A DNA stretch of 64,000 nucleotides from Clostridiaceae bacterium Marseille-Q4149 (GTDB lineage Bacteria; Bacillota; Clostridia; Oscillospirales; Oscillospiraceae): assembly GCA_018228685.1 (NCBI GenBank), contig CP073691.1, forward strand, positions 310,001 to 374,000. Direction: 5' to 3'. The notes beneath the pieces were generated by a model. It was given only the letters and a program-made list of their open reading frames with translations, had not been told where the DNA came from and searched no databases. Positions 41,746 to 51,049 of the stretch are shown here, one piece after another (the stretch's first letter is position 1; each line of letters starts with the position of its first letter). Made by a program: the position numbers and the translations under genes.

Positions 41746-42553
41746 ACTTGGCCCCCTTGTCCAGCGCGGCGCCGTCCATGTTGTAGATGGCGTCGATGAT
41801 GCGGTTGCGGTAGGTGGAGTTGCCGTCCCCCGGGGCCATGCGGCTCCAGCCGGTCTCACCGGCCAGACCCATGGCGCACACGGCAGCGGCGGCGGCCTCC
41901 AGACGCCGGTCGGGGTTGGCCACCACAAAGGCGGTCATCATGCCGGACAGCTGGCAGCCGGTGCCGGTGATCTTACCCATCTCCGGCCGGCCGTTGCGGA
42001 TGACAAAGCAGCGCTGGCCGTCGCTGACCAGGTCGATGGCCCCGGTGACGGCCACGATGGCATGGCTGCGCTGGGCGAAGTCCTTGACAAAGGCCACGGC
42101 GGAATCCAGATTCTCGTCGGATACGGCGTCGGACACGTCGGCGTCCACGCCACGGGTTTTGCCGCTGCCCAGGGCCAGGGTCTTGATTTCGGAGATGTTG
42201 CCCCGGATCACGGTGAAGGGCAGCTGCTCCATCAGGTCCACGGCGGTGTTGGTGCGCAGGGCGGAGGCACCGGCCCCAACAGGGTCCAGCAGCAGCACAT
42301 GGTGCAGCTGCGCCGCCTTCTTCCCGGCCCGGAGCATCCCCTGGATGCTCCGCTGGTTCAGGGTGCCGATGTTGATGTTCAGACCGCCGCAGATGGAGGT
42401 GATGTCCTCCACGTCCTCCGGCTCGTCGGACATAATGGGACTGCCGCCGCAGGCCAGCAGAATGTTGGCCACATCGTTGACGGTGACATAATTGGTGATG
42501 TTGTGGACCAGCGGCACGGTTTTGCGCACGTTGTCCAGGCAGATTCCCAGCAT
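41732..42553 (-). CDS. thiM: Hydroxyethylthiazole kinase
   Basis: This 273-aa enzyme phosphorylates salvaged thiazole. It has VPLVHNITNYVTVNDVAN, GGSPIM, LDPVGAGAS and the C-terminal GTGCQLSGMMTAF. The ATG at 42553 follows AAGGAG by 9 bases. First gene of the riboswitch-controlled operon. No thiC, thiG, thiF or thiS is present here, so this operon looks dedicated to salvage. Confidence 0.95.
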   Translation of the reverse strand: MLGICLDNVRKTVPLVHNITNYVTVNDVANILLACGGSPIMSDEPEDVEDITSICGGLNINIGTLNQRSIQGMLRAGKKAAQLHHVLLLDPVGAGASALRTNTAVDLMEQLPFTVIRGNISEIKTLALGSGKTRGVDADVSDAVSDENLDSAVAFVKDFAQRSHAIVAVTGAIDLVSDGQRCFVIRNGRPEMGKITGTGCQLSGMMTAFVVANPDRRLEAAAAAVCAMGLAGETGWSRMAPGDGNSTYRNRIIDAIYNMDGAALDKGAKYEVR

Positions 42554-42572
42554 AGAAATACACTCCTTACAG

Positions 42573-42610
42573 CAAAAAATGCGGACATGCCAAAAAAGGC
42601 ATATCCGCAT
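42573..42610 (-). terminator. Riboswitch expression-platform terminator
   Basis: A 13-bp stem with one G-U (42598-42610 with 42579-42591, T6 loop), then TTTTTT on the minus strand, between the TPP aptamer and thiM. Confidence 0.85.
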
Positions 42611-42635
42611 GGCTTGGAGCGTGTGCGTCGGTATG

Positions 42636-42731
42636 TCCCTACGTTGGCATTATCCAAATCAGGTTGAAGGGTCTGGGCGATGACAGCCCACTCTCAGCCC
42701 GCTGCGGCGAGCTCCCCTGTTGACGTAGGGT
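42636..42731 (-). promoter_or_regulatory. TPP riboswitch (THI element)
   Basis: The minus strand shows the conserved thi-box landmarks in order: P1 arm CCCTACGT, GGGGAGC, GGCTGAGAGT, ACCCTT, CCTGATTTGGATAATGCCA and the closing ACGTAGGG. With the terminator downstream it should switch the thiM-thiE-HAD-thiD-cytX operon off when TPP is abundant. Confidence 0.95.
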
Positions 42732-42760
42732 ATGATAACACCAATTTTCGGGTTTTGCAA
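42732..42760 (-). promoter_or_regulatory. Promoter of the thiamin salvage operon
   Basis: Minus-strand TTGCAA (42755-42760), 17-base spacer, TATCAT (42732-42737), directly upstream of the riboswitch. Confidence 0.7.
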
Positions 42761-42776
42761 GGGGAAATTTGGAATT

Positions 42777-43019
42777 TTATAGCGGGAGATGGCGAACGGA
42801 GTAGTCCAGGATGATTTTTTTGCAGCGAGGGCAGTTGAATGCTTCCGCAGCTGCGCCGCCGAAAACGGACGAACCGGAATCCGCCAGCGTGATGGCATCC
42901 TTCTTCAGCCCGGCCAGCGCAGCCACAGCACCGGCTTCCCGGGACCAGTATACGCCGTCCCGGCTCTGGATGACGCCCGGGGTCATTTCTTCCCCGCAGA
43001 AGGGACATTTCATCGGCAT
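42777..43019 (-). CDS. Small zinc-ribbon protein, DUF6487-like
   Basis: This 80-aa protein has two knuckles, CPFCG at residues 5-9 and CPRCK at about residues 65-69. Between them are a VYWSR element and a small hydrophobic stretch. This pattern is common in uncharacterised DUF6487-type proteins of Clostridia. GGAGG precedes the ATG at 43019. Confidence 0.75.
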   Translation of the reverse strand: MPMKCPFCGEEMTPGVIQSRDGVYWSREAGAVAALAGLKKDAITLADSGSSVFGGAAAEAFNCPRCKKIILDYSVRHLPL

Positions 43020-43150
43020 AGAGACACCTCCATAATCATCAGATTGGCGAGATTGTAGCATAAAACCGGGGAAAAAGCAAGAAAGGCTTCCTTTTTGAAG
43101 CAATCTGTGATATACTGGGCGAAAAATACCCGAAAAGGGAGGGATGCGGG

Positions 43151-44119
43151 ATGAAAATCGGAACGGTGGAGGTGCCCTCGCGGCTGGTGCTGGCCCCCAT
43201 GGCGGGGGTGACGGACCTGGCCTTCCGGCTGATCTGCCGGGAGCTGGGGGCGGGCCTGACGGTCACGGAGATGGTCAGCGCCAAGGCCCTGTGCTATCAG
43301 GACAAAAAGAGCCGGGGCCTGCTGAAGCTGTCCCCCGGGGAGCACCCGGCCAGCGCCCAGATTTTCGGCAGCGACCCCGTGTGCATGGCGGAGGCCGCGT
43401 GCATCGCGGCGGAGATCTCCGGGGCGGACCTGATCGACATCAACATGGGCTGCCCGGTGGGGAAGATCGTCTCCAACGGCGACGGCAGCGCCCTGATGCG
43501 GGACCCGGAGAAGGCCGCCCGGATCGCCCAGGCGGTGGTGGAGGCCTCGCCGGTGCCGGTGACGGTGAAAATGCGCCGGGGCTGGGACAAGGGCAGCATC
43601 AACGCCGTGGAGCTGGCACAGATGCTGGAGCAGGCGGGGGTGTCGGCCCTGGCGGTCCATGGCCGCACCCGGGCCCAGATGTACGCCGGGCAGGCGGACT
43701 GGGTCACCATCCGCCAGGTGAAGGCGGCGGTGTCCATTCCGGTGATGGCCAACGGCGACGTGTTTTCGGCGGAGGACGCCGTGAAGATCCTGCACTTCAC
43801 CGGGGCCGACGCCGTGATGATCGGCCGGGGCTGTCTGGGCAATCCCTGGCTGTTTCAGCAGGCCCAGGCGGCGCTGGAGGGGCAGCCCATCCCGCCGCTG
43901 CCGCCCCTGGCCCAGCGGTGCGACACCGCCGTGCGGCAGATCGAGCTGGCGGCCCGGGACAAGGGGGAGCACATCGCCATTCTGGAGGCCCGGAAGCAGT
44001 ACGCCTGGTATCTCAAGGGCGTGCCCCACGCGGGATATTACAAGGAGCAGATCGTGCGCATGAACACGCTGGAGGATATGTACCGGATTACGGAGGGCAT
44101 CCGCCGGGACCTGATATAA
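43151..44119 (+). CDS. dusB: tRNA-dihydrouridine synthase
   Basis: This 322-aa FMN-dependent enzyme reduces uridines in tRNA D-loops. It has LAPMAGVTDLAFRL at the start, NMGCPVGKIVSNGDGSALM with the catalytic cysteine, VKMRRGW and VHGRTRAQMYAG. DusB-type length. GGGAGGGATGCGGG precedes the ATG. Confidence 0.94.
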   Translation: MKIGTVEVPSRLVLAPMAGVTDLAFRLICRELGAGLTVTEMVSAKALCYQDKKSRGLLKLSPGEHPASAQIFGSDPVCMAEAACIAAEISGADLIDINMGCPVGKIVSNGDGSALMRDPEKAARIAQAVVEASPVPVTVKMRRGWDKGSINAVELAQMLEQAGVSALAVHGRTRAQMYAGQADWVTIRQVKAAVSIPVMANGDVFSAEDAVKILHFTGADAVMIGRGCLGNPWLFQQAQAALEGQPIPPLPPLAQRCDTAVRQIELAARDKGEHIAILEARKQYAWYLKGVPHAGYYKEQIVRMNTLEDMYRITEGIRRDLI

Positions 44120-44150
44120 GGCGGGCCCAAGGAGGAAAAGGAGGAATTCT

Positions 44151-44333
44151 ATGCACAAGAGAAAGCAATGGATCGTGGCGGCGGGGTTGGCCCTGTGCGG
44201 GCTGCTGCTGGCTGCGCTGACCCTGGGACGGCCCCGGGATGTTCCCGAGACAAGCCGGGACAGCGCGCCCTGGCCGGTGGTGCGGGTGGTCCCCGCCTGG
44301 AACGGTTTCCAGGCGGAAAGAAACGTGTACTGA
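44151..44333 (+). CDS. Small single-pass membrane protein
   Basis: This 60-aa protein has a basic start (MHKRKQ), one helix (WIVAAGLALCGLLLAALTL) and a short external tail (VVRVVPAWNGFQAERNVY). Two consecutive purine-rich sites (AAGGAGG and AAAGGAGG) precede the ATG, which supports translation. It follows dusB by 31 bases. No family recognised. Confidence 0.5.
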   Translation: MHKRKQWIVAAGLALCGLLLAALTLGRPRDVPETSRDSAPWPVVRVVPAWNGFQAERNVY

Positions 44334-44409
44334 CCCGGCTGGGAGAGAATGCAATTTACTTAAAAATCGCACATAAAATTAGTTAAATGCAAAAAAACGG
44401 CCACCTCAA

Positions 44410-44457
44410 TTGACAAAACCGCTGCGGGTATGGTATGCTGAAAACAGCATACCATAC
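44410..44457 (+). promoter_or_regulatory. Promoter with 13-bp dyad upstream of a lipoprotein gene
   Basis: TTGACA (44410-44415), 18-base spacer, TATGCT (44434-44439). A perfect inverted repeat GTATGGTATGCTG (44428-44440) / complement (44445-44457) covers the -10 and likely start site. Confidence 0.65.
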
Positions 44458-44495
44458 GAAGTAAACCACAGGGAACAGGAAAGGAGAACCAGACG

Positions 44496-45197
44496 ATGAA
44501 ACGCAGGATTTTCACTTTTCTGCTGGCGGCGGCGCTGGTGCTGCTGACCGCTTGCTCTGGCCGGGGGACAGAGCCTCCCGTCCGCATCGGGGAGGCCATT
44601 GGCGAGGCGTCCCTGCTCAGGTCCTATTCCGCTGCGGAGGCTTTTCAGGAGGCCGACGCCGTGGCGCTGGTCCGGGTGGGCGACTGGCTGGGAGAACAGG
44701 ATGGGGGATTTCCCATCACCTTCTACAAGGCCGCCGTGGTGAAATCCTACAAGGGCGATCTGCCCCGGGAGTTTACCTTGATGCAGAACGGCGGGTCCGC
44801 AGGGACCTATGAGGACTATCCGCTGTATACCTGCGGCAATGAGCTGCTGGTGTTTCTGCGGAAGGCCGACGCCGACTATCCCGACGCCTATCAGAGCGTG
44901 GGCAGCTTTTCCACCGTGCTGTATGCCGCCGACGCGGTGGACGGCACCCGGTATTATCTGGACCGGTTCGGCCTGATGAGCATGCGGGAGCAGGAGACCG
45001 GGGATTCCGCCTTGGGGCAGCCGTTGTCCCGGATGCCGGAGGACACCGTGAAGGAGCTGCGGGCAGACCTGGAAAAGACAGACGCCCTGCTGGCGGAGAG
45101 TCTTTCCTCCGGGGAGCGGAAGAATAGTTCCTTTGAAGCCTATGTCTATACCCAGGACGCCCTGGAGACCCTGTTCGCATCGCTGAACCAGGGGTAA
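44496..45197 (+). CDS. Hypothetical lipoprotein
   Basis: This 233-aa protein has a lipobox LTACS at about residues 18-21. The mature part has a EADAVALVRVGDW segment and FTLMQNGGSAGTYEDYPLY, which resembles a beta-rich domain seen in Clostridial lipoproteins of unknown function. AAAGGAG precedes the ATG. It has its own dyad-controlled promoter and a strong terminator. Confidence 0.75.
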   Translation: MKRRIFTFLLAAALVLLTACSGRGTEPPVRIGEAIGEASLLRSYSAAEAFQEADAVALVRVGDWLGEQDGGFPITFYKAAVVKSYKGDLPREFTLMQNGGSAGTYEDYPLYTCGNELLVFLRKADADYPDAYQSVGSFSTVLYAADAVDGTRYYLDRFGLMSMREQETGDSALGQPLSRMPEDTVKELRADLEKTDALLAESLSSGERKNSSFEAYVYTQDALETLFASLNQG

Positions 45198-45254
45198 GGC
45201 CCCGCCCTGCGGGATATATTGTTGGAGGAGTGCCGCCAACACACCCCAAACACC

Positions 45255-45297
45255 AAAATAACACACTCCCGGCCAGCGGCCGGGAGTGTGTTATTTT
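45255..45297. terminator. Bidirectional terminator
   Basis: A 20-bp perfect stem (45255-45274 with 45278-45297) with A/T-rich flanks, between the convergent lipoprotein gene and gpmI. Confidence 0.92.
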
Positions 45298-45306
45298 AAC
45301 GATGAT

Positions 45307-46818
45307 TTACTTCACAATCAGCGTCTGGCCGTCCATCTCCTGGGGGGCGGCCAGGCCCATCACATCCAGAATGGTGGGGGCGATGTCCGCCAGGCGGCCC
45401 GGGCGCAGCTGGGTGCCTGCGCCGCAGAGGATGAAGGGCACCAGGTTGGTGGTGTGGGCGGTCATGGGGCTGCCGTCGGGCTGGAGCATGACCTCGGCGT
45501 TGCCGTGGTCAGCGGTGACCATGGCGATGCCGCCCATCTTCAGGGTGGCCTCCACCACCCGGCCCACGCACTCGTCCACCGTCTCCACGGCCTTGACGGC
45601 GGCCTGGAGAACGCCGGTGTGGCCCACCATGTCGCAGTTGGCGAAGTTCAGGATGATGACGTCATACGCGCCGGAGTTGATGCGCTCCACGCACTTGTCG
45701 CAGACCTCCCGGGCGCTCATCTCGGGCTGGAGGTCGTAGGTGGCCACCTTGGGGGAGGGCACCAGCACCCGGTCCTCGCCGGGGTACTGCTTCTCCACGC
45801 CGCCGTTGAAGAAGAAGGTGACGTGGGCGTACTTCTCCGTTTCGGCGATGCGCAGCTGGGTCATGCCCATGGAGCTGAGGTACTCGCCCAGGCCGTTTTT
45901 CACCGGGATCCGGGGCCAGGCCACCAGCACATTGGGCATGGAGGCGTCATACTCGGTGTTGCAGACGTAGGTGGTGGGGAAATACTCCCGCTGGAAGCCG
46001 TCGAAATCCGGGTCCACAATGGCCCGGGTGATTTCCCGGGCCCGGTCGGGGCGGAAGTTGAAGAAAATGATGCTGTCGTTGTCGGAAATGGTGCCGTCCG
46101 GGTCGCAGACCACCGGCTCCATAAACTCGTCGGTGACATCGTTGGCATAGGACTGGGCCACGGCGTCCACGGGGTCGGGATTCTGGATGCCCTCGCCGTA
46201 GACCATGGCGTCATAGGCCAGCTGCACCCGCTCCCAGCGGTTGTCCCGGTCCATGGCGTAATACCGGCCCATAACGGTGGCGATTTTGCCCACGCCCAGG
46301 GCCTGGCACTTATCCCGGCAGGCGGAGACGAAGTCCTTGCCGCTGGTAGGGGACACGTCCCGGCCGTCCAGGAAGGCGTGGACATACACCCGGGTCAGGC
46401 CCTTGTTTTTGGCCATTTGCAGCAGGGCATACAGGTGCTGGATGTGGGAGTGGACGCCGCCGTCGGACAGAAGCCCGTACAGGTGCAGGCTGGAGCCCTT
46501 TTCCAGGCAGTCGTCCATGGCCTTGTTGTAGGCGGCGTTTTCAAAGAAGCTGCCGTCGTCGATGGCCCGGGAGATCCGGGGCAGATCCTGGAACACCACC
46601 CGGCCGCCGCCGATGTTGGTGTGGCCCACCTCGCTGTTGCCCATCTGCCCGGCGGGCAGACCCACGTCCAGGCCGCTGGCGGACAGGGTGGTGTGGGCAT
46701 ATTCGGCGAAAAGCCGGTCCAGCTGGGGCGTCCGGGCCAGGCTCACGGCGTTGCCGGGGCCGGGGTCGGTGAGGCCGAAGCCGTCCATGATGATCAGGGT
46801 AGTAGGCGCCTTGTTCAT
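45307..46818 (-). CDS. gpmI: Phosphoglycerate mutase, cofactor-independent
   Basis: This 503-aa manganese-dependent enzyme interconverts 3- and 2-phosphoglycerate. The alkaline-phosphatase fold is shown by LIIMDGFGL at the start. The phosphoserine site is NSEVGHTNIGGGRVV, followed by HLYGLLSDGGVHSH, FLDGRD and TADHGNAEVML. Last gene of the trmL-pgk-tpiA-gpmI operon. Confidence 0.96.
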   Translation of the reverse strand: MNKAPTTLIIMDGFGLTDPGPGNAVSLARTPQLDRLFAEYAHTTLSASGLDVGLPAGQMGNSEVGHTNIGGGRVVFQDLPRISRAIDDGSFFENAAYNKAMDDCLEKGSSLHLYGLLSDGGVHSHIQHLYALLQMAKNKGLTRVYVHAFLDGRDVSPTSGKDFVSACRDKCQALGVGKIATVMGRYYAMDRDNRWERVQLAYDAMVYGEGIQNPDPVDAVAQSYANDVTDEFMEPVVCDPDGTISDNDSIIFFNFRPDRAREITRAIVDPDFDGFQREYFPTTYVCNTEYDASMPNVLVAWPRIPVKNGLGEYLSSMGMTQLRIAETEKYAHVTFFFNGGVEKQYPGEDRVLVPSPKVATYDLQPEMSAREVCDKCVERINSGAYDVIILNFANCDMVGHTGVLQAAVKAVETVDECVGRVVEATLKMGGIAMVTADHGNAEVMLQPDGSPMTAHTTNLVPFILCGAGTQLRPGRLADIAPTILDVMGLAAPQEMDGQTLIVK

Positions 46819-46841
46819 TGCGGAACCTCCTGTCGATTCGC

Positions 46842-47615
46842 TTAGTCCTGGTTGGCGGCGTTGATGATCTCCACAAAGTCGGCAGGCTTCAGGGAAGCGC
46901 CGCCGATGAGGCCGCCGTCGATATCGGGCTGGGCCAGCAGCTCGGCGGCGTTGCCGGGCTTCATGGAGCCGCCGTACTGAATGGTGATGGAGCGGGCGAT
47001 GCGGGCCCCGTACAGATGCCGCACGGTGGTGCGGATGGAGGTGCAGACCTCGGCGGCCTGCTCGGCGGTGGCGGTCTTGCCGGTGCCGATGGCCCAGATG
47101 GGCTCATAGGCGATGACGCACTTGCGCAGCTTCTCGGCGGGGACGCCGGCCAGGGCGGACTTCACCTGCAGGGCGATGAGCTCCATGGTGATGCCCAGCT
47201 CCCGCTGCTCCAGGCTCTCGCCCACGCAGATGATGGGATGCAGACCCGCCTCCAGAGCGGCCAGGACCTTCTTGTTGACGGTGAAATCCGTTTCGCCGAA
47301 ATACTGGCGGCGCTCGGAGTGGCCGATGATGACGTATTTGACGCCCAGGTCCTTGAGCATGTCGGCGGAAACCTCGCCGGTGTAGGCACCGGACTTTTCA
47401 TAGAACATGTTCTGCGCGCCCACGGAGATGCGCAGGTCCTTGAAGGCCTTCAGGGCGGCGGGGATATTCACGAAGGGGACGCACACCACCACGTCGCACC
47501 ACTTGGCGCGGGGCATGATGGCCTTGATGTCGTCGGCAAATTTCTTGGTATCGCTGGCGGTCATGTTCATTTTCCAGTTGCCGGCGATGATGGTCTTGCG
47601 GTATCTGCGATTCAT
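46842..47615 (-). CDS. tpiA: Triosephosphate isomerase
   Basis: This 257-aa enzyme has GNWKMN near the N-terminus, the catalytic histidine in IIGHSERR, the catalytic glutamate in [13 protein letters not shown] and phosphate-binding YGGSM. It is 23 bases from gpmI and 58 bases from pgk, in the same operon. Confidence 0.96.
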   Translation of the reverse strand: MNRRYRKTIIAGNWKMNMTASDTKKFADDIKAIMPRAKWCDVVVCVPFVNIPAALKAFKDLRISVGAQNMFYEKSGAYTGEVSADMLKDLGVKYVIIGHSERRQYFGETDFTVNKKVLAALEAGLHPIICVGESLEQRELGITMELIALQVKSALAGVPAEKLRKCVIAYEPIWAIGTGKTATAEQAAEVCTSIRTTVRHLYGARIARSITIQYGGSMKPGNAAELLAQPDIDGGLIGGASLKPADFVEIINAANQD

Positions 47616-47673
47616 AGCGATTCTTACTCCTCTTATCTATATTTCAAAAGGGTGAAAAGTTTCCCCTTTGGTG

Positions 47674-48867
47674 TCATTTATCCAGCAGGCAGGCCACGCC
47701 CGGCAGCTCAATGCCCTCCAGGAACTCCAGGGAAGCGCCGCCGCCGGTGGAAATGTGGGTGATCTTATCGGCGAAGCCCATCTGCTCCACGGCTGCGGCG
47801 CTGTCGCCGCCGCCCACGATGGTGATGGCCCCGCTGCCGGCCAGGGCCTGGGCCATGGCCCGGGTACCGGCGGCGAACTTCTCAAACTCGAACACGCCCA
47901 TGGGGCCGTTCCACACCACGGTGCCCGCGCCCCGGACGGCGGCGCAGAAGGTGCGGATGGTCTCGGGGCCGATATCCAGGCCCTCCATGTCGTCGGGGAT
48001 GGCGTCGGTGGGCACCACCAGGCTGTCGGCGTCGGCGGAGAACTCCGCCGCGGCCACGGTGTCGGTGGGCAGCAGCAGCTGCACGCCCCGGTCCTTGGCC
48101 TTCTGGATCATCTGAAGGGCATAGTCCAGCTTATCCGGCTCGCACAGGCTCTTGCCGATGGAGCCGCCCTGGGCCCGGGCAAAGGTATAGGCCATGCCGC
48201 CGCCGATGATGATGGTGTCGGCCTTTTCCAGCAGGTTGTTGATGACGCCGATCTTGTCGGACACCTTGGCTCCGCCCAGCACCGCCACGAAGGGGCGCTT
48301 GGGGTTCTCCAGAGCGCCGCCCATGATCTCCAGCTCCCGGGCCACCAGCAGGCCGGACACGGCAGGCAGGAACGCTGCCACACCGGCGGTGGAGGCGTGG
48401 GCCCGGTGCACGGTGCCGAAGGCGTCGGAGACGTACAGCTCCGCCATGGAGGCAAGCTCCCGGGCAAACTCCGGGTCGTTCTTCTCCTCCCGGGGGTCAA
48501 AGCGCAGGTTCTCCAGCAGCATGATCTGGCCGCCCTGCAGGGCCGCCGCCTTGGCCTTGGCGTCCTCGCCCACGATGTCCTGGGCGAAGATGACCTCCTG
48601 GCCCAGCAGCTGGCTCAGACGCTCCGCCACCGGCCGGAGGGTCAGGCTGTCCTTCCACTGGCCCTTGGGCTTGCCCAGGTGGGAGCAGGCGATCACCGCC
48701 GCCCCCCGCTCCAGCAGATACCGGATGGTGGGAAGGCTGGCCACGATGCGCTTGTCGCTGGTGATGGCGTGGGTCTCCTTGTCCTGGGGCACGTTGAAGT
48801 CGCAGCGCAGCAGGATCTTCTTGCCTGCCACGTCCACGTCCATGATGGTTTTCTTATTGTAATTCAT
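47674..48867 (-). CDS. pgk: Phosphoglycerate kinase
   Basis: This 397-aa enzyme makes ATP from 1,3-bisphosphoglycerate. It has LLRCDFNVP near residue 20, SHLGKPKG, the hinge and nucleotide site GPMGVFEF and the C-terminal [13 protein letters not shown]. The ATG at 48867 follows AAAGGAG. The open frame further upstream overlaps trmL and is not used. Confidence 0.96.
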   Translation of the reverse strand: MNYNKKTIMDVDVAGKKILLRCDFNVPQDKETHAITSDKRIVASLPTIRYLLERGAAVIACSHLGKPKGQWKDSLTLRPVAERLSQLLGQEVIFAQDIVGEDAKAKAAALQGGQIMLLENLRFDPREEKNDPEFARELASMAELYVSDAFGTVHRAHASTAGVAAFLPAVSGLLVARELEIMGGALENPKRPFVAVLGGAKVSDKIGVINNLLEKADTIIIGGGMAYTFARAQGGSIGKSLCEPDKLDYALQMIQKAKDRGVQLLLPTDTVAAAEFSADADSLVVPTDAIPDDMEGLDIGPETIRTFCAAVRGAGTVVWNGPMGVFEFEKFAAGTRAMAQALAGSGAITIVGGGDSAAAVEQMGFADKITHISTGGGASLEFLEGIELPGVACLLDK

Positions 48868-48901
48868 ATCGGTCGCTCCTTTATGAAAATAATACGCGAG
48901 A

Positions 48902-49390
48902 TCAATCGGCCATTTCGCCGCAGTGCAGCAGGCCGGGGAAGCCCTGCTGGCGCAGCGCCTCATAGGTCAGCACCGCCACGGAGTTGCTGAGGTTCAGGCT
49001 CCGGGCCGGGGAGACCATGGGCAGGCGGATGCAGCGGTCATAGTGGGCCAGGCGGAACGCCTCCGGCAGGCCCGCCGTCTCCTTGCCGAAAAACAGCCAG
49101 CATCCCTCCCGGAACCGGGCCTGGCAGTAGTCCTGGGGGGCCTTGGTGGTGGCCAGCCACAGGTCTTCCGCCGCCTCCGGGCGCCGCCGGAAGAAATCCT
49201 CCAGGTTTTCGTAGTCATACACGGACACCAGGTGCCAGTAGTCCAGTCCGGCCCGCTTCACGGCCCGGTCGGATATGTCGAAGCCCAGAGGGCGGATCAG
49301 GTGCAGGTCGCAGCCGGTGGCGGCACAGGTGCGGGCGATATTCCCGCAATTCTGGGGGATTTCTGGCTCAACCAGAACAATATGCACCAT
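48902..49390 (-). CDS. trmL: tRNA (cytidine(34)-2'-O)-methyltransferase
   Basis: This 162-aa SPOUT-fold enzyme methylates the wobble position of some leucine tRNAs. It has [17 protein letters not shown] at the start, FGKETAGLP and [18 protein letters not shown] at the knot. The ATG at 49390 is preceded by GGGAGGG. First gene of the glycolytic operon, 34 bases from pgk. Confidence 0.92.
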   Translation of the reverse strand: MVHIVLVEPEIPQNCGNIARTCAATGCDLHLIRPLGFDISDRAVKRAGLDYWHLVSVYDYENLEDFFRRRPEAAEDLWLATTKAPQDYCQARFREGCWLFFGKETAGLPEAFRLAHYDRCIRLPMVSPARSLNLSNSVAVLTYEALRQQGFPGLLHCGEMAD

Positions 49391-49433
49391 TTTCCCGTCC
49401 CTCCCTTCGGCCTTTGCCTGACATGACCAGCCT

Positions 49434-49462
49434 ATTGTAATGCAATTCCCTAAAGAATGCAA
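49434..49462 (-). promoter_or_regulatory. Promoter of the trmL-pgk-tpiA-gpmI operon
   Basis: Minus-strand TTGCAT (49457-49462), 17-base spacer, TACAAT (49434-49439). Confidence 0.75.
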
Positions 49463-49614
49463 CCGGAAATTGTAAATTTTGGGCATTTTTTCTTAAAACG
49501 ACAAAAAACCATCTGTGAATTGTATGGGATTTCCGGATTTTGCAGCAGATTTTGCAGACCGGAAAAATTATTGCCAGAAAAAAACGCAAAAATACTGGAT
49601 TTTCACGCAGAGCA

Positions 49615-49623
49615 TGATATAAT
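49615..49623 (+). promoter_or_regulatory. Extended -10 promoter for the GlmU-like gene
   Basis: TGA-TATAAT lies 32 bases before the GTG start, with no clear -35. Confidence 0.5.
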
Positions 49624-49654
49624 GGGATGGATTATAGAAAGGGGGATGGTTCCC

Positions 49655-50803
49655 GTGAATTGTGAAATTGCGATTTTTGACCTGAAGGGTGCTCTGGCCC
49701 CCCAGGATAAGCCGCTGATGCTGCAGCCTGTCCTGTTCTGCCCGGTGCTGACCTGGGCGGCGCAGGAGCTTATGGACTGCGGCGTGCAGCGGTATTTTAT
49801 TGTCTGCCCGGAGAACTGCCGCCAGGAGGTCCTGGACGACCTGCCGGGCTGTGACGTGACGTTTTTTGACCATGCGGAGGCGGCCCTTTCCGCCGCCGGC
49901 GGGGACGTGGTAATGGTCCCCGGGCCGGTGGTGCCGGTATACGGCCCGGAGGACGGACGCAGCGTGTATGCCGCCGACAGCCAGGTGCTGCTGGCCCGGC
50001 TGCGGGCTGGGACCCCCCTGACCGACTGCCCGGCGGAGGCGGCAGGCGTCCGCTCCCTGTGGAGGCCCCAGGCCCTGGCCCCGGCCTTCCGGCCCTTTGA
50101 CTCGGCGGCGGCGCTGACGGCGGCCATGCCGGACGCCCGGGAGCTGATCCTGCGGCGGCTGGCGGAAAACGGCGTCACCGTGGTGGACCCCGCCGCCACC
50201 TATGTGGACCCCCGGTGCTCCGTGGCCCCGGGCGTCACCCTGCTGCCGGGGACCATCCTGCGGGGACACACCGCCGTGGACCGGGACAGCGAGATCGGTC
50301 CCAACTCCATGCTCCGGGACTGCCGGATCGGCCAGTGCACCACCGTGAATGCCTCCCAGCTCAATGACAGCACCGTGGGAAGCGACACCACCGTGGGGCC
50401 CTTCACCTATGTGCGCCCGGGGTGCACCATCGGCGACCACTGCCGGGTGGGGGACTTTGTGGAGGTGAAGAACTCCGTCATCGGCGACGGCACCAAGATC
50501 AGCCACCTGACCTATGTGGGCGACAGCGACGTGGGCCAGCGGGTGAATTTCGGCTGCGGCACCGTCACCACCAACTACGACGGCCACAAAAAGTTCCGCT
50601 GCACCATCGGCGACGACGTGTTCCTGGGCTGCAACACCAACCTCATCGCGCCGGTTACCGTGGGGGACCGGGCCTATACCGCCGCCGGGTCCACCGTTAC
50701 CGACGACGTGCCCGATGGGGCGTTGGCCATCGCCCGGACCCGGCAGACCAACAAGCCCGGCTGGGCCGACCGCCTGCACAGCCTGTGGAAAAAGGACAAG
50801 TGA
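49655..50803 (+). CDS. GlmU-like acetyltransferase with reduced N-terminal domain
   Basis: The protein is 382 aa. The C-terminal 220 residues form a left-handed beta-helix closely matching GlmU: FVEVKNSVIGDGTKISHLTY, FGCGTVTTNYDG and GDDVFLGCNTNLIAPVTV, including the catalytic histidine. The N-terminal 160 residues should be the uridylyltransferase but are short and lack the LAAGxGTRM loop, reading CEIAIFDLKGALAPQDKP instead. It may only acetylate glucosamine-1-phosphate. I chose the GTG at 49655, nine bases after AAAGGGGG; an ATG at 49646 abuts that site. prs follows. Confidence 0.82.
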   Translation: MNCEIAIFDLKGALAPQDKPLMLQPVLFCPVLTWAAQELMDCGVQRYFIVCPENCRQEVLDDLPGCDVTFFDHAEAALSAAGGDVVMVPGPVVPVYGPEDGRSVYAADSQVLLARLRAGTPLTDCPAEAAGVRSLWRPQALAPAFRPFDSAAALTAAMPDARELILRRLAENGVTVVDPAATYVDPRCSVAPGVTLLPGTILRGHTAVDRDSEIGPNSMLRDCRIGQCTTVNASQLNDSTVGSDTTVGPFTYVRPGCTIGDHCRVGDFVEVKNSVIGDGTKISHLTYVGDSDVGQRVNFGCGTVTTNYDGHKKFRCTIGDDVFLGCNTNLIAPVTVGDRAYTAAGSTVTDDVPDGALAIARTRQTNKPGWADRLHSLWKKDK

Positions 50804-50853
50804 GGCTGTCGAAAAGCCCGGAAATCTTCTGCCATCGGAAAGGAAGATAGTTA

Positions 50854-50962
50854 CGAAAGAAATCCATCAGGGGTGTCTTTCGTTTGCAATCACAGGTTTT
50901 TCAGAACTTAAAAAGTTCTGAAAAACCGCACGCAAATTTTCAAAAAAGTTTTTTGAAAATTT
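50854..50962 (+). promoter_or_regulatory. Hairpin-rich leader upstream of prs
   Basis: Three hairpins: CGAAAGA/TCTTTCG (50854-50882), a perfect 15-bp stem (50895-50909 with 50913-50927) and an AT-only 14-bp stem (50934-50947 with 50949-50962). The 246-base gap has no gene. The second stem resembles a terminator without a T run. Confidence 0.6.
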
Positions 50963-51049
50963 GAAGTGAGTATCGGCGTCAGCCGTCTCAGATAGATCAG
51001 TACCAAGAGAGATTTTTTTGAGTAAGATAGAAAGCGAGTGTGTAAAGAA

